Of a DNA stretch of 64,000 nucleotides, positions 1 to 7,887 are shown piece after piece. Both the position numbers and the translations under genes were made by a program. Positions within the stretch are counted from its first letter, which is position 1, and each line of letters begins with the position of its first letter. The notes below the pieces were generated by a model. The model saw nothing but the letters and a program-made list of their open reading frames with translations. It made no database searches and had not been told where the DNA came from. The DNA comes from Lacticaseibacillus casei DSM 20011 = JCM 1134 = ATCC 393 (lineage in GTDB: Bacteria > Bacillota > Bacilli > Lactobacillales > Lactobacillaceae), in the NCBI RefSeq assembly GCF_000829055.1, contig NZ_AP012544.1, forward strand, positions 310,001-374,000. Direction: 5' to 3'.

Positions 1-486
1 GAATTTCCGGCTGATTATCAGGAAGTTGAAAAGCGTCCGGATGTGGTTAGTTTTACCACGAAGGAACTAACAACCCCGCTGCGTGTCGTTGGCCAGGTGA
101 AGCTTGATCTGTGGGCGTCATCCAGCGCCGTCGATTGTGACTGGGACTTCCGGGTCTTGGATGTCACGCCGGACGGTCAGTCCATTCAAATGGCAGAAGG
201 CACGATGAATGCCAAGTTCCGTGACAGTTTGTCAGAGCCAAAATATCTCAAGCCTGGCAAGATGACCCATTTTACCGTACTTTCTCAGAAAACATCCTAT
301 GAATTGCCAGCTGGCCATCGCCTGCGCGTCGACATTCAAAGTTCGGCTGGCAGATTCGTTTTTCCGAACCCCGGAACCGAGGAAGGCTTCGCCAGTGACC
401 GCTTCGTGAAGGCGACACAGACGATCAGTTGCGGTGGCGAACATGCCAGTGCGATTAGCTTTGTTAGTGATCGGCCAAAGAACTGA
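1..486 (+). CDS. X-Pro dipeptidyl-peptidase-like / CocE-NonD family hydrolase, C-terminal part
   Basis: The reading frame is open from the first base and ends with TGA at 484-486, so only the last 161 codons are present. The residues form a beta-rich domain with the pattern LRVVGQVKLDLW, a DWDFRVLDV segment and the late motif LPAGHRLRVDI, followed by a hydrophobic FPNP stretch. This is the jelly-roll domain found at the C terminus of the CocE/NonD and X-Pro dipeptidyl-peptidase hydrolases. The catalytic alpha/beta-hydrolase part is outside the window, so substrate (peptide or ester) cannot be judged. An internal GTG at 43 is not the real start because the frame continues upstream to the edge. 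Confidence 0.75.
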   Translation, partial: EFPADYQEVEKRPDVVSFTTKELTTPLRVVGQVKLDLWASSSAVDCDWDFRVLDVTPDGQSIQMAEGTMNAKFRDSLSEPKYLKPGKMTHFTVLSQKTSYELPAGHRLRVDIQSSAGRFVFPNPGTEEGFASDRFVKATQTISCGGEHASAISFVSDRPKN

Positions 487-520
487 TGAACCACGCCAGC
501 TCACGCTCTTGGTAAGAAAT

Positions 521-549
521 TTGACATTTGCGAGTAAAGGCCGTATATT
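521..549 (+). promoter_or_regulatory. Sigma-A type promoter of the metQ T-box transcript
   Basis: A TTGACA hexamer at 521-526 and TATATT at 544-549 are separated by exactly 17 bp. Transcription would begin near 556, just before the T-box leader, which fits its role as the metQ promoter. Confidence 0.75.
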
Positions 550-570
550 CCTAACAACTAATCAACACTT

Positions 571-818
571 TGAGAAGAAGAGTAACCTTGGCGCAAATGA
601 TTCAGCGAACCCGGTTGATGGAAAAGGGGCATTGGCAAGAAGGTAAAGATGAGCTTCGAATAGTGATTCGTGTGGTTAACGCCCATGGATCGGCTGCAGC
701 CGTTATCCTGCCAGGTATCAACAGGTACTGGAGGCGGTGTTGTGACATCGCGAATAAGGGTGGTAACACGGCATGGTCGTCCCTTGACTACAAAAAAGTA
801 GTCAGGGGGCGACTTTTT
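571..818 (+). promoter_or_regulatory. T-box riboswitch, methionine-type
   Basis: The leader carries the T-box core AGGGTGGTAACACGG at 757-771. A terminator follows, with stem halves at about 777-792 and 799-813 and a T-run at 814-818. In stem I, CCTT (586-589) can pair with AAGG (640-643), and GAAG (574-577) with CTTC (654-657). This leaves an internal loop holding AGTAA on one side and ATG at 649-651 on the other, so AUG (Met) is the likely specifier codon. Uncharged tRNA-Met would stabilise the antiterminator and allow metQ expression. The stem I assignment is my hand folding; the core and terminator are seen directly. Confidence 0.88.
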
Positions 819-947
819 GTTTGCAGCAGTAGCAAGTTTGAAGGTCACTCAAAACAAGGTGTTGAGACGGTGATAGTAAAAATAATTTTTGTCGAGGTTT
901 CTATCGTCCATGTTCATGCTGGTCGATTATCTGAGGAGGCTGCAATT

Positions 948-1814
948 ATGAATCGTTGGAAGAAAATAATCATCACAGGGATCGCGTTGGTGTCACTTTT
1001 GACGCTGGTCGCTTGCGGTAAGGCTGCGAATGATAGCAGTGCTGCCAGCTCAAGCAGCAAGCCCATCGTGCTCGGCAGTAGTGGCTCGGACTATCAGATC
1101 TGGCAACATATCGCTAAATCGCCGCAAGCCAAAAAGGCGGGACTGACGATTAAAGTGAAGCAGGTCACGGATGGCAACGTAATTAATGCTTCGACTGCTG
1201 AAGGGCAACTTGATGTAAATGCGTTCCAGTCGTATGCCTATTTTCAGCAATACAATAAAATCAATCCGAGCCAAAAACTGGCCGCACTTGGGACGACCTA
1301 TCTTGAGCCGATGGGATTGTATTCAAAGAAGTACAAACATTTAAGTGACATTCCCAATGGCGCGACGATTGGCATTTCAAATGATCCAGCCAATGCGACC
1401 CGCGGGCTATTACTACTTGCGGCCGCTAAATTGATCACGCTGAAGCCGAATTTTAATGCGCTGAGTACGGTGAAAGACATTCAGACGAATCCCAAACAGC
1501 TGAAATTTAAAGAGGTGGAAAACACGGTGCAGACGTTGCCGGACGTTGATGCAGAGCTGATTTCCAATACACGGGCCTTGGATGGCGGGCTGAACGTTTT
1601 GAAGGATTCACTTTTCCATGAAAAATTAACCCAGAAGACGCGGGCAAATGTCAATATTCTTGCAACTGCAGCCAAGAACAAGAACAATAAGCAGTTCAAA
1701 AAACTCGTGAAACTTTACCACGATCCAACGCTTCAAGCCTGGATCAAGAAGACTTTTTCCGGGACGAAGCTTGAGGTTAATAAGCCGATCAGCTACCTGC
1801 AAAAAAGTAACTAA
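948..1814 (+). CDS. metQ: Methionine ABC transporter substrate-binding lipoprotein MetQ (NlpA family)
   Basis: This 288-residue lipoprotein should capture methionine at the cell surface for a MetNIQ importer. The N terminus is a lipoprotein signal (MNRWKK, a hydrophobic run, then lipobox LVAC), followed by a Ser/Ala-rich linker and an NlpA fold with the hallmark segments GQLDVNAFQ and ISNDPANATRG. The chosen ATG at 948 follows GAGGAGG; a longer open frame from 570 only runs back through the riboswitch. No metN or metI follows, so it must work with an importer encoded elsewhere or be an additional binding protein. The upstream Met T-box supports methionine as ligand. Confidence 0.92.
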   Translation: MNRWKKIIITGIALVSLLTLVACGKAANDSSAASSSSKPIVLGSSGSDYQIWQHIAKSPQAKKAGLTIKVKQVTDGNVINASTAEGQLDVNAFQSYAYFQQYNKINPSQKLAALGTTYLEPMGLYSKKYKHLSDIPNGATIGISNDPANATRGLLLLAAAKLITLKPNFNALSTVKDIQTNPKQLKFKEVENTVQTLPDVDAELISNTRALDGGLNVLKDSLFHEKLTQKTRANVNILATAAKNKNNKQFKKLVKLYHDPTLQAWIKKTFSGTKLEVNKPISYLQKSN

Positions 1815-1849
1815 GTGAGTTTACCTGGCTGAAACGCGTTCACTAGCGC

Positions 1850-1930
1850 AGAAGTCTGCGTGTAAGTGGCCTCAGGCGCAATGGCCAAAATCGGGCCATC
1901 ACGCCTGAGGCCACTTACACTCCGACTTCT
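1850..1930. repeat. Long intergenic inverted repeat (hairpin)
   Basis: The arm GTGTAAGTGGCCTCAGGCG at 1860-1878 is mirrored by its reverse complement at 1902-1920. Inner GGCC pairs and outer AGAAGTC/GACTTCT extend the stem (1850-1856 with 1924-1930). There is no T-run, so it is not a standard terminator. The sequence just after it (GTGCCAGTTCACGCTCTT, 1935-1952) has a near copy at 494-510, suggesting a dispersed element. Function unknown. Confidence 0.7.
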
Positions 1931-1989
1931 AACCGTGCCAGTTCACGCTCTTGTCAATTTCCACGGTTCCTATGTCATTCTGGATCTGT

Positions 1990-2123
1990 TATAATGGACA
2001 CGTAAAAGGGACGCTTTGCCTCAACAAAGCGTCCCTTGTTACAGCAGAACCGTATTAAGAACGGTGGCTTACATCGCAAACTAAAAGCCGCGATTGGTGT
2101 CCAAAGTCAACGCGGCTTTTAGT
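1990..2123 (+). ncRNA. Candidate small RNA, possible antitoxin RNA convergent with the 49-aa gene
   Basis: A TATAAT at 1990-1995 (with only a weak -35) precedes a strong hairpin (AAGGGACGCTTTG pairing with CAAAGCGTCCCTT, about 2008-2039). A second stem follows (CTAAAAGCCGCG at 2082-2093 with CGCGGCTTTTAG at 2112-2123) and reads as a terminator. No credible ORF lies inside. The last stem is also the 3' end of the small minus-strand gene, so the two transcripts would overlap at their 3' ends as in par/Fst-type toxin-antitoxin loci. Existence of this RNA is an inference. Confidence 0.4.
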
Positions 2124-2127
2124 ATGT

Positions 2128-2277
2128 TTATTTTTTTCGGAATAATCCGAGCGCCTGCTTTAGCTCGTAAACTGCAAAGCACAGTTTGATCAAAGCCTTG
2201 ATCAAACGAGTGAACGCGTTGACCAAAACAGTGAACGAGCTGATGCAAACCGTGATTGTCGCAAGTGCGGCAATCAT
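2128..2277 (-). CDS. Small hydrophobic peptide, candidate type I toxin
   Basis: This 49-residue ORF starts at ATG 2277 behind a strong AAAGGAGGTG site (a GTG at 2283 is an alternative). It encodes a hydrophobic segment (IAALATITVCISSFTVLVNAF), a basic amphipathic stretch and a charged tail ending FRKK. One membrane helix followed by a basic C terminus is the form of bacterial type I toxins, but I do not recognise a specific family such as Fst or TxpA. It ends next to a stem-loop shared with a possible convergent RNA. It could also be an ordinary small membrane protein. Known facts end at the ORF, RBS and hydrophobicity; the toxin role is inferred. Confidence 0.5.
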   Translation of the reverse strand: MIAALATITVCISSFTVLVNAFTRLIKALIKLCFAVYELKQALGLFRKK

Positions 2278-2409
2278 AAACACACCGGCACCTCCTTTCG
2301 TCGGAATGTGGTTCGATAGTTTTTACACCATCGGCATCACCTTCTTTCGATTGCGAGGCGCCACCGCCTATTAACTTTTCTGCTCATTCATAGCTTATCA
2401 GATGTCACA

Positions 2410-2437
2410 CCCGCGACCAATCATATCGCGGGTTTTT
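2410..2437 (+). terminator. Intrinsic terminator
   Basis: CCCGCGA (2410-2416) pairs with TCGCGGG (2426-2432), followed by five Ts. It faces plus, but no plus-strand gene lies just upstream, so it may end a non-coding transcript that crosses the small minus-strand gene. Confidence 0.6.
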
Positions 2438-2563
2438 GAATAACTAAAAGCCTGAAAAGATGTCAGAGGTTAAATGAACCTAAAGTGCAGCCAGAACAAG
2501 CGTATAATAGCAGATGTACTGTTAGATCACGTGATTCAATTTTCTTGAAGGAGGTTTTTCTAT

Positions 2564-3580
2564 ATGTGTTCATCCATGACGATCAAATCGCTTCAAGGTG
2601 ATATTTTCTGGGGCCGAACGATGGACTATAACACGAGTTTCTTTCACGAGACACCGGCTGGCGGCGTTCCGGGGAAAATCGTGAGTCTGCCGGCCGATCA
2701 TCAATTACCGGCGCAAAGTGGAACTTGGACAACCAAGTATGCTGCGGTTGGCGTTGGTGTTGATCAGAGTGTCGCTTTATTTGATGGCGTCAACAGTGAA
2801 GGACTTGCTGGCGATCTGCAGGTGCTGGTTGAGTGCAGTTGGGCGAGTGCCGATTCACTGGCAAAACGCAACTTGAAACCGATCAAAGGTGAAGAGTTTG
2901 TCAGCCTAGCTTTGACAACTTGCAAAAATGTTGCTGAGGTCCGTGAACTGGCCGGTCAATATGGCTTGATTGATGAACCGCTTCAGTTCGGCGGTCAAGG
3001 CGTTAAAATTCCGCTGCATTATACGTTTGTCGATCCGTCTGGCGCTGGGTTAGTCATCGAGCCAACCGATCACGGGGCCTTCAAGCTTTATGACAGCATT
3101 GGCGCCATGACAAATAGCCCGGAATATCATTGGCACACCACTAATTTACGCAACTATGTCAGCCTGAACGATCGCAATTATCCTGAAGGTGCCGATCTCG
3201 GTGATCACCATCTTGACCCGATTGAACTGGGCACCGGCTACGGCATGTTTGGCTTGCCAGGTGATTACACCTCCCCGTCGCGGTTTGTCAGAGCCATGTT
3301 TGTGTCCCGCAATCTTGATCCGTTTGAAAGCAAAGATGGCATCCGCGTGCTTTACAATGCCTTCAAGACGGTCCTGATTCCGCAAGGCTTGGGTCGCGAT
3401 CCCAAACACGACATTTTGACGGATTACACCCAGTATTGGTCAGGCTATGACTTGAGCAAGCGCGCAATTTACGTTCAGGATTCAAACACGCTAACCATGA
3501 CCACCAAGACGCTCGACCCGACCGTTACGGAAGTCACCTATGACGATTTGGTAAAAACGGAACAGTTTAATCAACTATAA
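2564..3580 (+). CDS. Linear amide C-N hydrolase, choloylglycine hydrolase family (bile salt hydrolase or penicillin V acylase type)
   Basis: This 338-residue Ntn-hydrolase cleaves an amide bond using its N-terminal cysteine once Met1 is removed. Visible family residues are Cys2, Arg18 and Asp21 (WGRTMDY), Asn77, Asn184 in AMTNSPEYHW and Arg240 in SPSRF, matching the catalytic set of bile salt hydrolase and penicillin V acylase. The start is fixed by GAAGGAGG upstream of 2564 and by the need for Cys at position 2. A TATAAT lies at 2503-2508. In lactobacilli, members annotated Bsh often act better on penicillin V or acyl-homoserine lactones than on conjugated bile salts, so the substrate is left open. 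It is a single-gene unit with its own terminator. Confidence 0.88.
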   Translation: MCSSMTIKSLQGDIFWGRTMDYNTSFFHETPAGGVPGKIVSLPADHQLPAQSGTWTTKYAAVGVGVDQSVALFDGVNSEGLAGDLQVLVECSWASADSLAKRNLKPIKGEEFVSLALTTCKNVAEVRELAGQYGLIDEPLQFGGQGVKIPLHYTFVDPSGAGLVIEPTDHGAFKLYDSIGAMTNSPEYHWHTTNLRNYVSLNDRNYPEGADLGDHHLDPIELGTGYGMFGLPGDYTSPSRFVRAMFVSRNLDPFESKDGIRVLYNAFKTVLIPQGLGRDPKHDILTDYTQYWSGYDLSKRAIYVQDSNTLTMTTKTLDPTVTEVTYDDLVKTEQFNQL

Positions 3581-3602
3581 AAAATCTCCAAAAACTCATC
3601 AC

Positions 3603-3645
3603 AAAAACGCCGCCAAATAGGGAGCTCCCCTTTGACGGCGTTTTT
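3603..3645. terminator. Bidirectional intrinsic terminator
   Basis: AAAAACGCCG and CGGCGTTTTT flank an imperfect stem. It sits between convergent genes ending at 3580 (plus) and 3663 (minus) and can serve both. Confidence 0.85.
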
Positions 3646-3662
3646 GCACAATGCTATAAATT

Positions 3663-4640
3663 TTATCGTTGCCGTTTTTGCCGTTTGTTCTTCTGCCACT
3701 CGGCCATGGGAATAATCTGATCCGAGTCGGCGTGACCGGCTGTTTTGGCGTGGCCTTTTCGCGGGACCGGCTTTTTGGTCAAGGCTTCCTTAATCTGATT
3801 TTGCGCCGTGTCAGCTAGGGATTTCATTTGGGTTGCCGTCCACAAGTGGGTGCTGGCGGTGGATTTGATAAAGATGGCTAAGGACTGCCCCAAGCCTTCC
3901 TGCTTATCCGGCGGCACGAGTTTGGTGTCGCGCAGTAATAGCAACAGCGCCGCGCCGATGTCCTGGCTGGTCCATTCTTTTGGTTCGTGCCCAAACATGG
4001 CTTGGATCGTGTGAATTAGGAAAAAGATCACCGCGCCAAAGAATTCTTCGTCCTGAGTGGCTTCTGGCAGGTGATGCCAGGCCTTTGAATCGAAAAAGAC
4101 CATCAGCTGGTCGACTAGGATTGACATGCTTTCGGAATCGACATCAAGATCGCCAGCAGGATCAAAGCCAATATCACGCCCGTCAGAATCATCAGCCATC
4201 GGAGACGCAAGCTCACCATCTTCGACTAACCCGAGGACATAGGTTGTTGTGAGCAATGCGCCCATTAATGCATCAATGAAGTCGACAATCGTCAACTTGA
4301 CGCGTTTGGTGCGAATCAACCAAATCATCATGGCTTTAATGAGCTCTGAAGCAACGGCGATCGCTTCGCTGCGGCGGCGATCGTCATCGTTGACCTGTTG
4401 CAGTGTCGTTTCGAGTGCAATCGACACCGATTCAGCAGAAAGTGTCTGAATGGTGGAGCGTAGATTCTTGAATGACGCAGCAAAGAAGGTGACCAGAATG
4501 GCGCGAATTTCTTTTGGTGGTACTTTTCTAAAATCCGGATCCTGCATCAAAGCCGCATAGTCATCGCTTTTTTGAAAATCAGACCAATAAAGATCGATTT
4601 CCTTGCTAGCATGTCGTTGCAGTTTTTCTTGGTAATCCAT
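3663..4640 (-). CDS. Hypothetical protein, 325 aa
   Basis: I do not recognise a family. The ATG at 4640 follows GGAGGG; an in-frame GTG at 4652 is upstream of the ribosome site and was rejected. The protein is mainly helical and acidic, with a DDSDGRDIGFD...DLDVDSE linker near residues 150-175. That linker separates two amphipathic helical halves, and the tail is very basic (KNKRQKRQR). No signal peptide or clear transmembrane segment is visible, although some segments (AVIFFLIHTI, GAALLLLL) are hydrophobic. It is a single-gene unit between two terminators; cytoplasmic location is inferred. Confidence 0.75.
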   Translation of the reverse strand: MDYQEKLQRHASKEIDLYWSDFQKSDDYAALMQDPDFRKVPPKEIRAILVTFFAASFKNLRSTIQTLSAESVSIALETTLQQVNDDDRRRSEAIAVASELIKAMMIWLIRTKRVKLTIVDFIDALMGALLTTTYVLGLVEDGELASPMADDSDGRDIGFDPAGDLDVDSESMSILVDQLMVFFDSKAWHHLPEATQDEEFFGAVIFFLIHTIQAMFGHEPKEWTSQDIGAALLLLLRDTKLVPPDKQEGLGQSLAIFIKSTASTHLWTATQMKSLADTAQNQIKEALTKKPVPRKGHAKTAGHADSDQIIPMAEWQKNKRQKRQR

Positions 4641-4813
4641 GTTGCCCTCCACTTCTTGTTGTTAGGGGTTTGCTTACCTTCAGTTTAACAGTTGTCAGCC
4701 TTTGCTCACATGAAAAGTTGCTTTATTTTCCAGAAGAAAATCATCGCAGCAAAAGTCCTGCGATATGGGTGTTTTTGCAAGTTTCTAATGGTTAAAATCT
4801 AGCCAAATAAAAT

Positions 4814-4848
4814 CGGCACCAAAGACAGAATACGCGTCTTTGGTGCCG
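4814..4848 (-). terminator. Intrinsic terminator downstream of oleate hydratase
   Basis: CGGCACCAAAGAC (4814-4826) and GTCTTTGGTGCCG (4836-4848) form a perfect 13-bp stem. On the minus strand it is followed by ATTTTATTT, so it ends transcripts coming from the oleate hydratase gene. Confidence 0.8.
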
Positions 4849-4908
4849 ATTGACTGTAAGTGTGGTGGATAAATGATTTTTACCTGCACAGGTTGCTTCA
4901 GTGGCGGT

Positions 4909-6603
4909 TTATTCGAACATTTTCTTCGTTGCCCGCATCAGCGTCTTAATATCCTTGTCGTATCTTGGCGTTTGGACAAGGTGACTCATCGGGATACCAG
5001 TGAAGTGATAAGCAGCAATTTCACCGGAACGGACAGCGCTTTGTTCTGTGAAGACCATCTGGAATGGCTGTTCGACGAATTCACCGGTGAAGGCGAGGTT
5101 CGTTGAATGGGCCGGAATGACTTCGGGACGATCGACTTTGGCGCGATTGTTGAAAAGCGCCGAAGCATATGGCATGTAGACTGGAATATTGTTGATGATG
5201 CTGGCCATAATCGCATCTTGGTGATCGCGGATATTGCCGGGACCCGGATCGACTTTTGCCAATTGGCCGATCAGTTCAAGTGCCATTTCCTTACCGGTCA
5301 TTTTGATATACGGCTTGTTCACGAACTCTCCGTAACGCCGTGGATAGAGGAAATAGCCCCAAAGAACGGTCTCGTTTGGTTTTTGAGTGGTGAAGTGTGG
5401 CTGATGATGTACGACAATCGACATCATCACATCTTTTTGTCCAAGCGCCGTGATCGGCTGGGTGGATAAGAAGGAATTCAAAGCATTCCCCGGAAGCTGC
5501 GTTGTGATGCGCTCGATTTCATTGAGCAGCAGGTGATCCTTGGTGGTCAAAGTAAAACTGACCCATTCGCTGGCGGCGCGATCAGCAAAGAATTTATCGG
5601 GATTGCCTAGGTTATAAAAATGCTCGGTAGCTTGTTTCCATAAGCCAGCCGCAGCACCTTGATCCATGTTTTCAACGGCCGGGTGGTCAAAGTCGCCTTG
5701 CGTGGCCGAATCAGTGATGGAGCCGTTGGTAAAGAAGACGGCAGTGTCATCATCAACATCGACATGCTCGGTTTTGTCGGTTTCAGTGTTCAGCATGTTG
5801 AGGGCAGTGACGGTGATTTCGTCGGTCATAGCCGTATCTTTAAACTCAAAATCTGTGACCCGGCGATTGAGAATAATCCGGCAGCCTTGATCCTTCAGAT
5901 AGTTAATCAGCGGCAACATGATGCTTTCGAATTGGTTGTAACGGGTGCGGTTAACGCCCACCAGATGCTCGATTTGCGTGAACTCGTAAATCATCATGTG
6001 CATGTAGCGCCGCAACTCTTGCGCTGAACTTTCAATCCGAAAAGCGAAGGTCGTTTCCCACATGTACCAGAAATTCGTCTGGAACATATGCGGATCATCT
6101 TTGAAGTAATCGGCAATGCTGACATTGTCGAGTTTTTCTTCTTCTGAGTCCGGCATCATAATCAGCTTGATCAGCAAAAGGCGATCCGTGTTGTTCAGTC
6201 CTAGATGGCCAGCCTGAATGATGCCGATGCCGCCTTCCATCAGCCGCGCTTTGTCAAAAGTGCGATGCTGGGCGTCGAATTGCCGGGTATCTTCTTCAGC
6301 CGTCAGCCCCGGTTCGGTTGCTGAGGGGATCCGACTCAACAGGTCCATCAAATCAACATAGGTTCGATAGTTCAGCATGCGACCGCCGCGTGCCACATAG
6401 CCATTGGTGTTTTCCATGGGATGAACCTTATTCCAGTACTCATCTGCCGTATCAGCAGCCGGAGCACCGTCATTTGACCCATGATCGTCCAGTGAATAAA
6501 ACGTGATTTGATTTCCCTGCCAATGACCTTCCTGAATCAGATAAACGGCGGCCGCCATATTTGCCAGCCCAGCGCCGATCATGATCGCCTTATGCTTGAT
6601 CAT
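4909..6603 (-). CDS. ohyA: Oleate hydratase (FAD-dependent; myosin-cross-reactive antigen family)
   Basis: This 564-residue enzyme adds water to the cis-9 bond of oleate or linoleate, giving 10-hydroxy fatty acids. The activity detoxifies free unsaturated fatty acids. The N-terminal FAD-binding Rossmann segment is AIMIGAGLANMAAAVYL (about residues 6-22). A second conserved block NGYVARGGRMLNYRTY and the region RIESSAQELRRYMHMM are typical of the family, as is the length. ATG 6603 follows AGGGGG. It lies 12 bp behind a 42-codon membrane-peptide gene and probably shares its transcript. A TetR gene lies further upstream on the same strand. Confidence 0.95.
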   Translation of the reverse strand: MIKHKAIMIGAGLANMAAAVYLIQEGHWQGNQITFYSLDDHGSNDGAPAADTADEYWNKVHPMENTNGYVARGGRMLNYRTYVDLMDLLSRIPSATEPGLTAEEDTRQFDAQHRTFDKARLMEGGIGIIQAGHLGLNNTDRLLLIKLIMMPDSEEEKLDNVSIADYFKDDPHMFQTNFWYMWETTFAFRIESSAQELRRYMHMMIYEFTQIEHLVGVNRTRYNQFESIMLPLINYLKDQGCRIILNRRVTDFEFKDTAMTDEITVTALNMLNTETDKTEHVDVDDDTAVFFTNGSITDSATQGDFDHPAVENMDQGAAAGLWKQATEHFYNLGNPDKFFADRAASEWVSFTLTTKDHLLLNEIERITTQLPGNALNSFLSTQPITALGQKDVMMSIVVHHQPHFTTQKPNETVLWGYFLYPRRYGEFVNKPYIKMTGKEMALELIGQLAKVDPGPGNIRDHQDAIMASIINNIPVYMPYASALFNNRAKVDRPEVIPAHSTNLAFTGEFVEQPFQMVFTEQSAVRSGEIAAYHFTGIPMSHLVQTPRYDKDIKTLMRATKKMFE

Positions 6604-6615
6604 CTTTTAGTCCCC

Positions 6616-6744
6616 CTAACGACTTTCAAACTTCTTGTATGCATCCGCGTCATCTTTGAACAGTTCCATTTTGTTAGCGAAGTACCAAGCTGTTCCCCCG
6701 GTCACCAAGGCCAGGCCGAGTGCCGTCCATAAAAGTTTTTTCAT
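6616..6744 (-). CDS. 42-aa single-pass membrane peptide in the oleate hydratase operon
   Basis: The ORF starts at ATG 6744 behind AAAGGAAG and ends 12 bp before the oleate hydratase start. It encodes a lysine start (MKK), a hydrophobic segment LLWTALGLALVTGGTAWYF and a charged tail rich in Asp, Lys and Glu. The layout predicts a short membrane-anchored peptide with a soluble C-terminal tail. Co-translation distance to the hydratase suggests a link to membrane fatty-acid handling, for example recruiting the enzyme to the membrane, but that is inference. I recognise no family. Confidence 0.7.
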   Translation of the reverse strand: MKKLLWTALGLALVTGGTAWYFANKMELFKDDADAYKKFESR

Positions 6745-6765
6745 ATAAAAACGCTTCCTTTCCGT

Positions 6766-6777
6766 CTATAGCTATAG
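6766..6777 (-). promoter_or_regulatory. 12-bp palindrome over the putative -10 of the ohyA operon
   Basis: CTATAGCTATAG is a perfect palindrome immediately next to TATACT (minus strand, 6781-6776), which can act as the -10. A repressor binding here would block RNA polymerase. The adjacent TetR protein is a candidate; this is inference from position. Confidence 0.35.
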
Positions 6778-6832
6778 TATAGCCATCCGAAAAAGAAGCG
6801 TCTTTAGTCAAAATGTGGCGTTTGTTCGAAAA

Positions 6833-7399
6833 TTAAGTTCTTTTATTGTGCGCTTGCTTGTGCACAATGAACGCAATCGAACCGTTAAGCATCAGATCAG
6901 CGCGCTTGATCAGGTCCTCTTCGGGTTCCTGTAACGACTGTGATAACCACAACAAAACCTGGCCGACAATCGCGGCGCCATAAAAATTACAGATGTCCGC
7001 AACCATTTTGGCAGGCGTGGTTGGATCAATGTCCAGGACCACTGGCTTGACCATGTCAGTCGCGGACTGGAAAAGGAACTCTTCCAGCATGTCGCGACCA
7101 ACGGAATTGAAGGCGTTCAGACAAAATGCCTGATTGGCCAGAATGTAATCGAGCACCAGCCGATACTTGGCTTCCCAGGTGGCTGCTCCAAGATTCTTCA
7201 TGACTTTACGGCCGATGTCAGCTTCAAACGTCCACTTCAGGAGGCCGTAAATATCTTCAAAATGATAATAAAACGTGTTGCGATTCACGTGGGTTGCGGC
7301 ACTCAATTCCGCAATGGTAATGCGATCCAGCGGCTTATGCTGCATGAGCTGCTTTAAGGTGGTCGCGAGTTGCATTTTTGTCTGATCGGATGTGGCCAT
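6833..7399 (-). CDS. TetR/AcrR-family regulator, DhaS-like
   Basis: A 188-residue one-component regulator. The N-terminal TetR helix-turn-helix is visible as ITIAELSAATHVNRNTFYYHFEDIYGLL (about residues 27-54), followed by an all-helical ligand domain with NFYGAAIVGQVLLWL. The start at 7399 gives 7-bp spacing to AGGAGG; the in-frame ATG at 7405 abuts the site and was rejected. It lies directly downstream of dhaM on the same strand, as DhaS-type regulators often do. It also lies upstream of the oleate hydratase operon, so it could control either or both. The ligand is unknown. Confidence 0.85.
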   Translation of the reverse strand: MATSDQTKMQLATTLKQLMQHKPLDRITIAELSAATHVNRNTFYYHFEDIYGLLKWTFEADIGRKVMKNLGAATWEAKYRLVLDYILANQAFCLNAFNSVGRDMLEEFLFQSATDMVKPVVLDIDPTTPAKMVADICNFYGAAIVGQVLLWLSQSLQEPEEDLIKRADLMLNGSIAFIVHKQAHNKRT

Positions 7400-7489
7400 C
7401 AACATCCCTCCTGTAGTTAGGGGACAAAGTACCGGATTGATAACATGAAAACCCGCTCGTCTGCTGCGGAAGTCGACAAGCGTGAGAGG

Positions 7490-7858
7490 TTACTTAACTT
7501 TCAACGGCTTCAACTGTGCCTCGATTTTATCCAGTGTCACGTTGGCTTCAAGTAACGCAGCCGCGGCATAAGCGCCTTCGACAAACGCCAAGTCATAGAC
7601 ATGCATTTGTTTGTCGCTGACTTCTTCGGCGATGTCGAGATTCATTTTGGCGCTGCCGAGATCATAGAAAACCAACAACTCGGAAGCCGGGTTGTCGTTA
7701 ATGGCTTTTTGAATATGGTCAAGATCGGTGCCGATTTGACCGTCACTGGTACCGCCGGCTGTGGTGATGGGAACATCTTTGGCGACTTGTTTGATTAGCG
7801 TTTCAAGGCCGCTGGCGATGGCCGGTACGTGGGAAACGAGCAACATGCCCATTGCCAT
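7490..7858 (-). CDS. dhaM: Dihydroxyacetone kinase phosphotransfer subunit DhaM (EIIA-like)
   Basis: A 122-residue EIIA-Man-like protein that takes phosphate from HPr of the PTS and passes it to the ADP bound in DhaL. MLLVSHVPAIASGLETLI contains the phosphorylatable histidine (His10 from the chosen start), followed by GGTSDGQIGTD and FYDLGSAKMNLD, all typical. The start is ATG 7858, behind AAAGGAGCG; 11 further upstream codons are open but lack a ribosome site. It is the last dha gene, 29 bp after dhaL. It is the short single-domain form, without the HPr and EI domains present in E. coli DhaM. Confidence 0.92.
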   Translation of the reverse strand: MAMGMLLVSHVPAIASGLETLIKQVAKDVPITTAGGTSDGQIGTDLDHIQKAINDNPASELLVFYDLGSAKMNLDIAEEVSDKQMHVYDLAFVEGAYAAAALLEANVTLDKIEAQLKPLKVK

Positions 7859-7887
7859 AGAATCACGCTCCTTTGAGGTTTGACAGT

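Noticed and set aside
570..947. N-terminal extension of metQ by 126 codons
   Set aside because: The open frame runs through the T-box and its terminator, and the lipoprotein signal starts only at 948.
2186..2374. 62-aa plus-strand ORF over the small toxin-like gene
   Set aside because: No ribosome site, and it mirrors the better supported minus-strand ORF.
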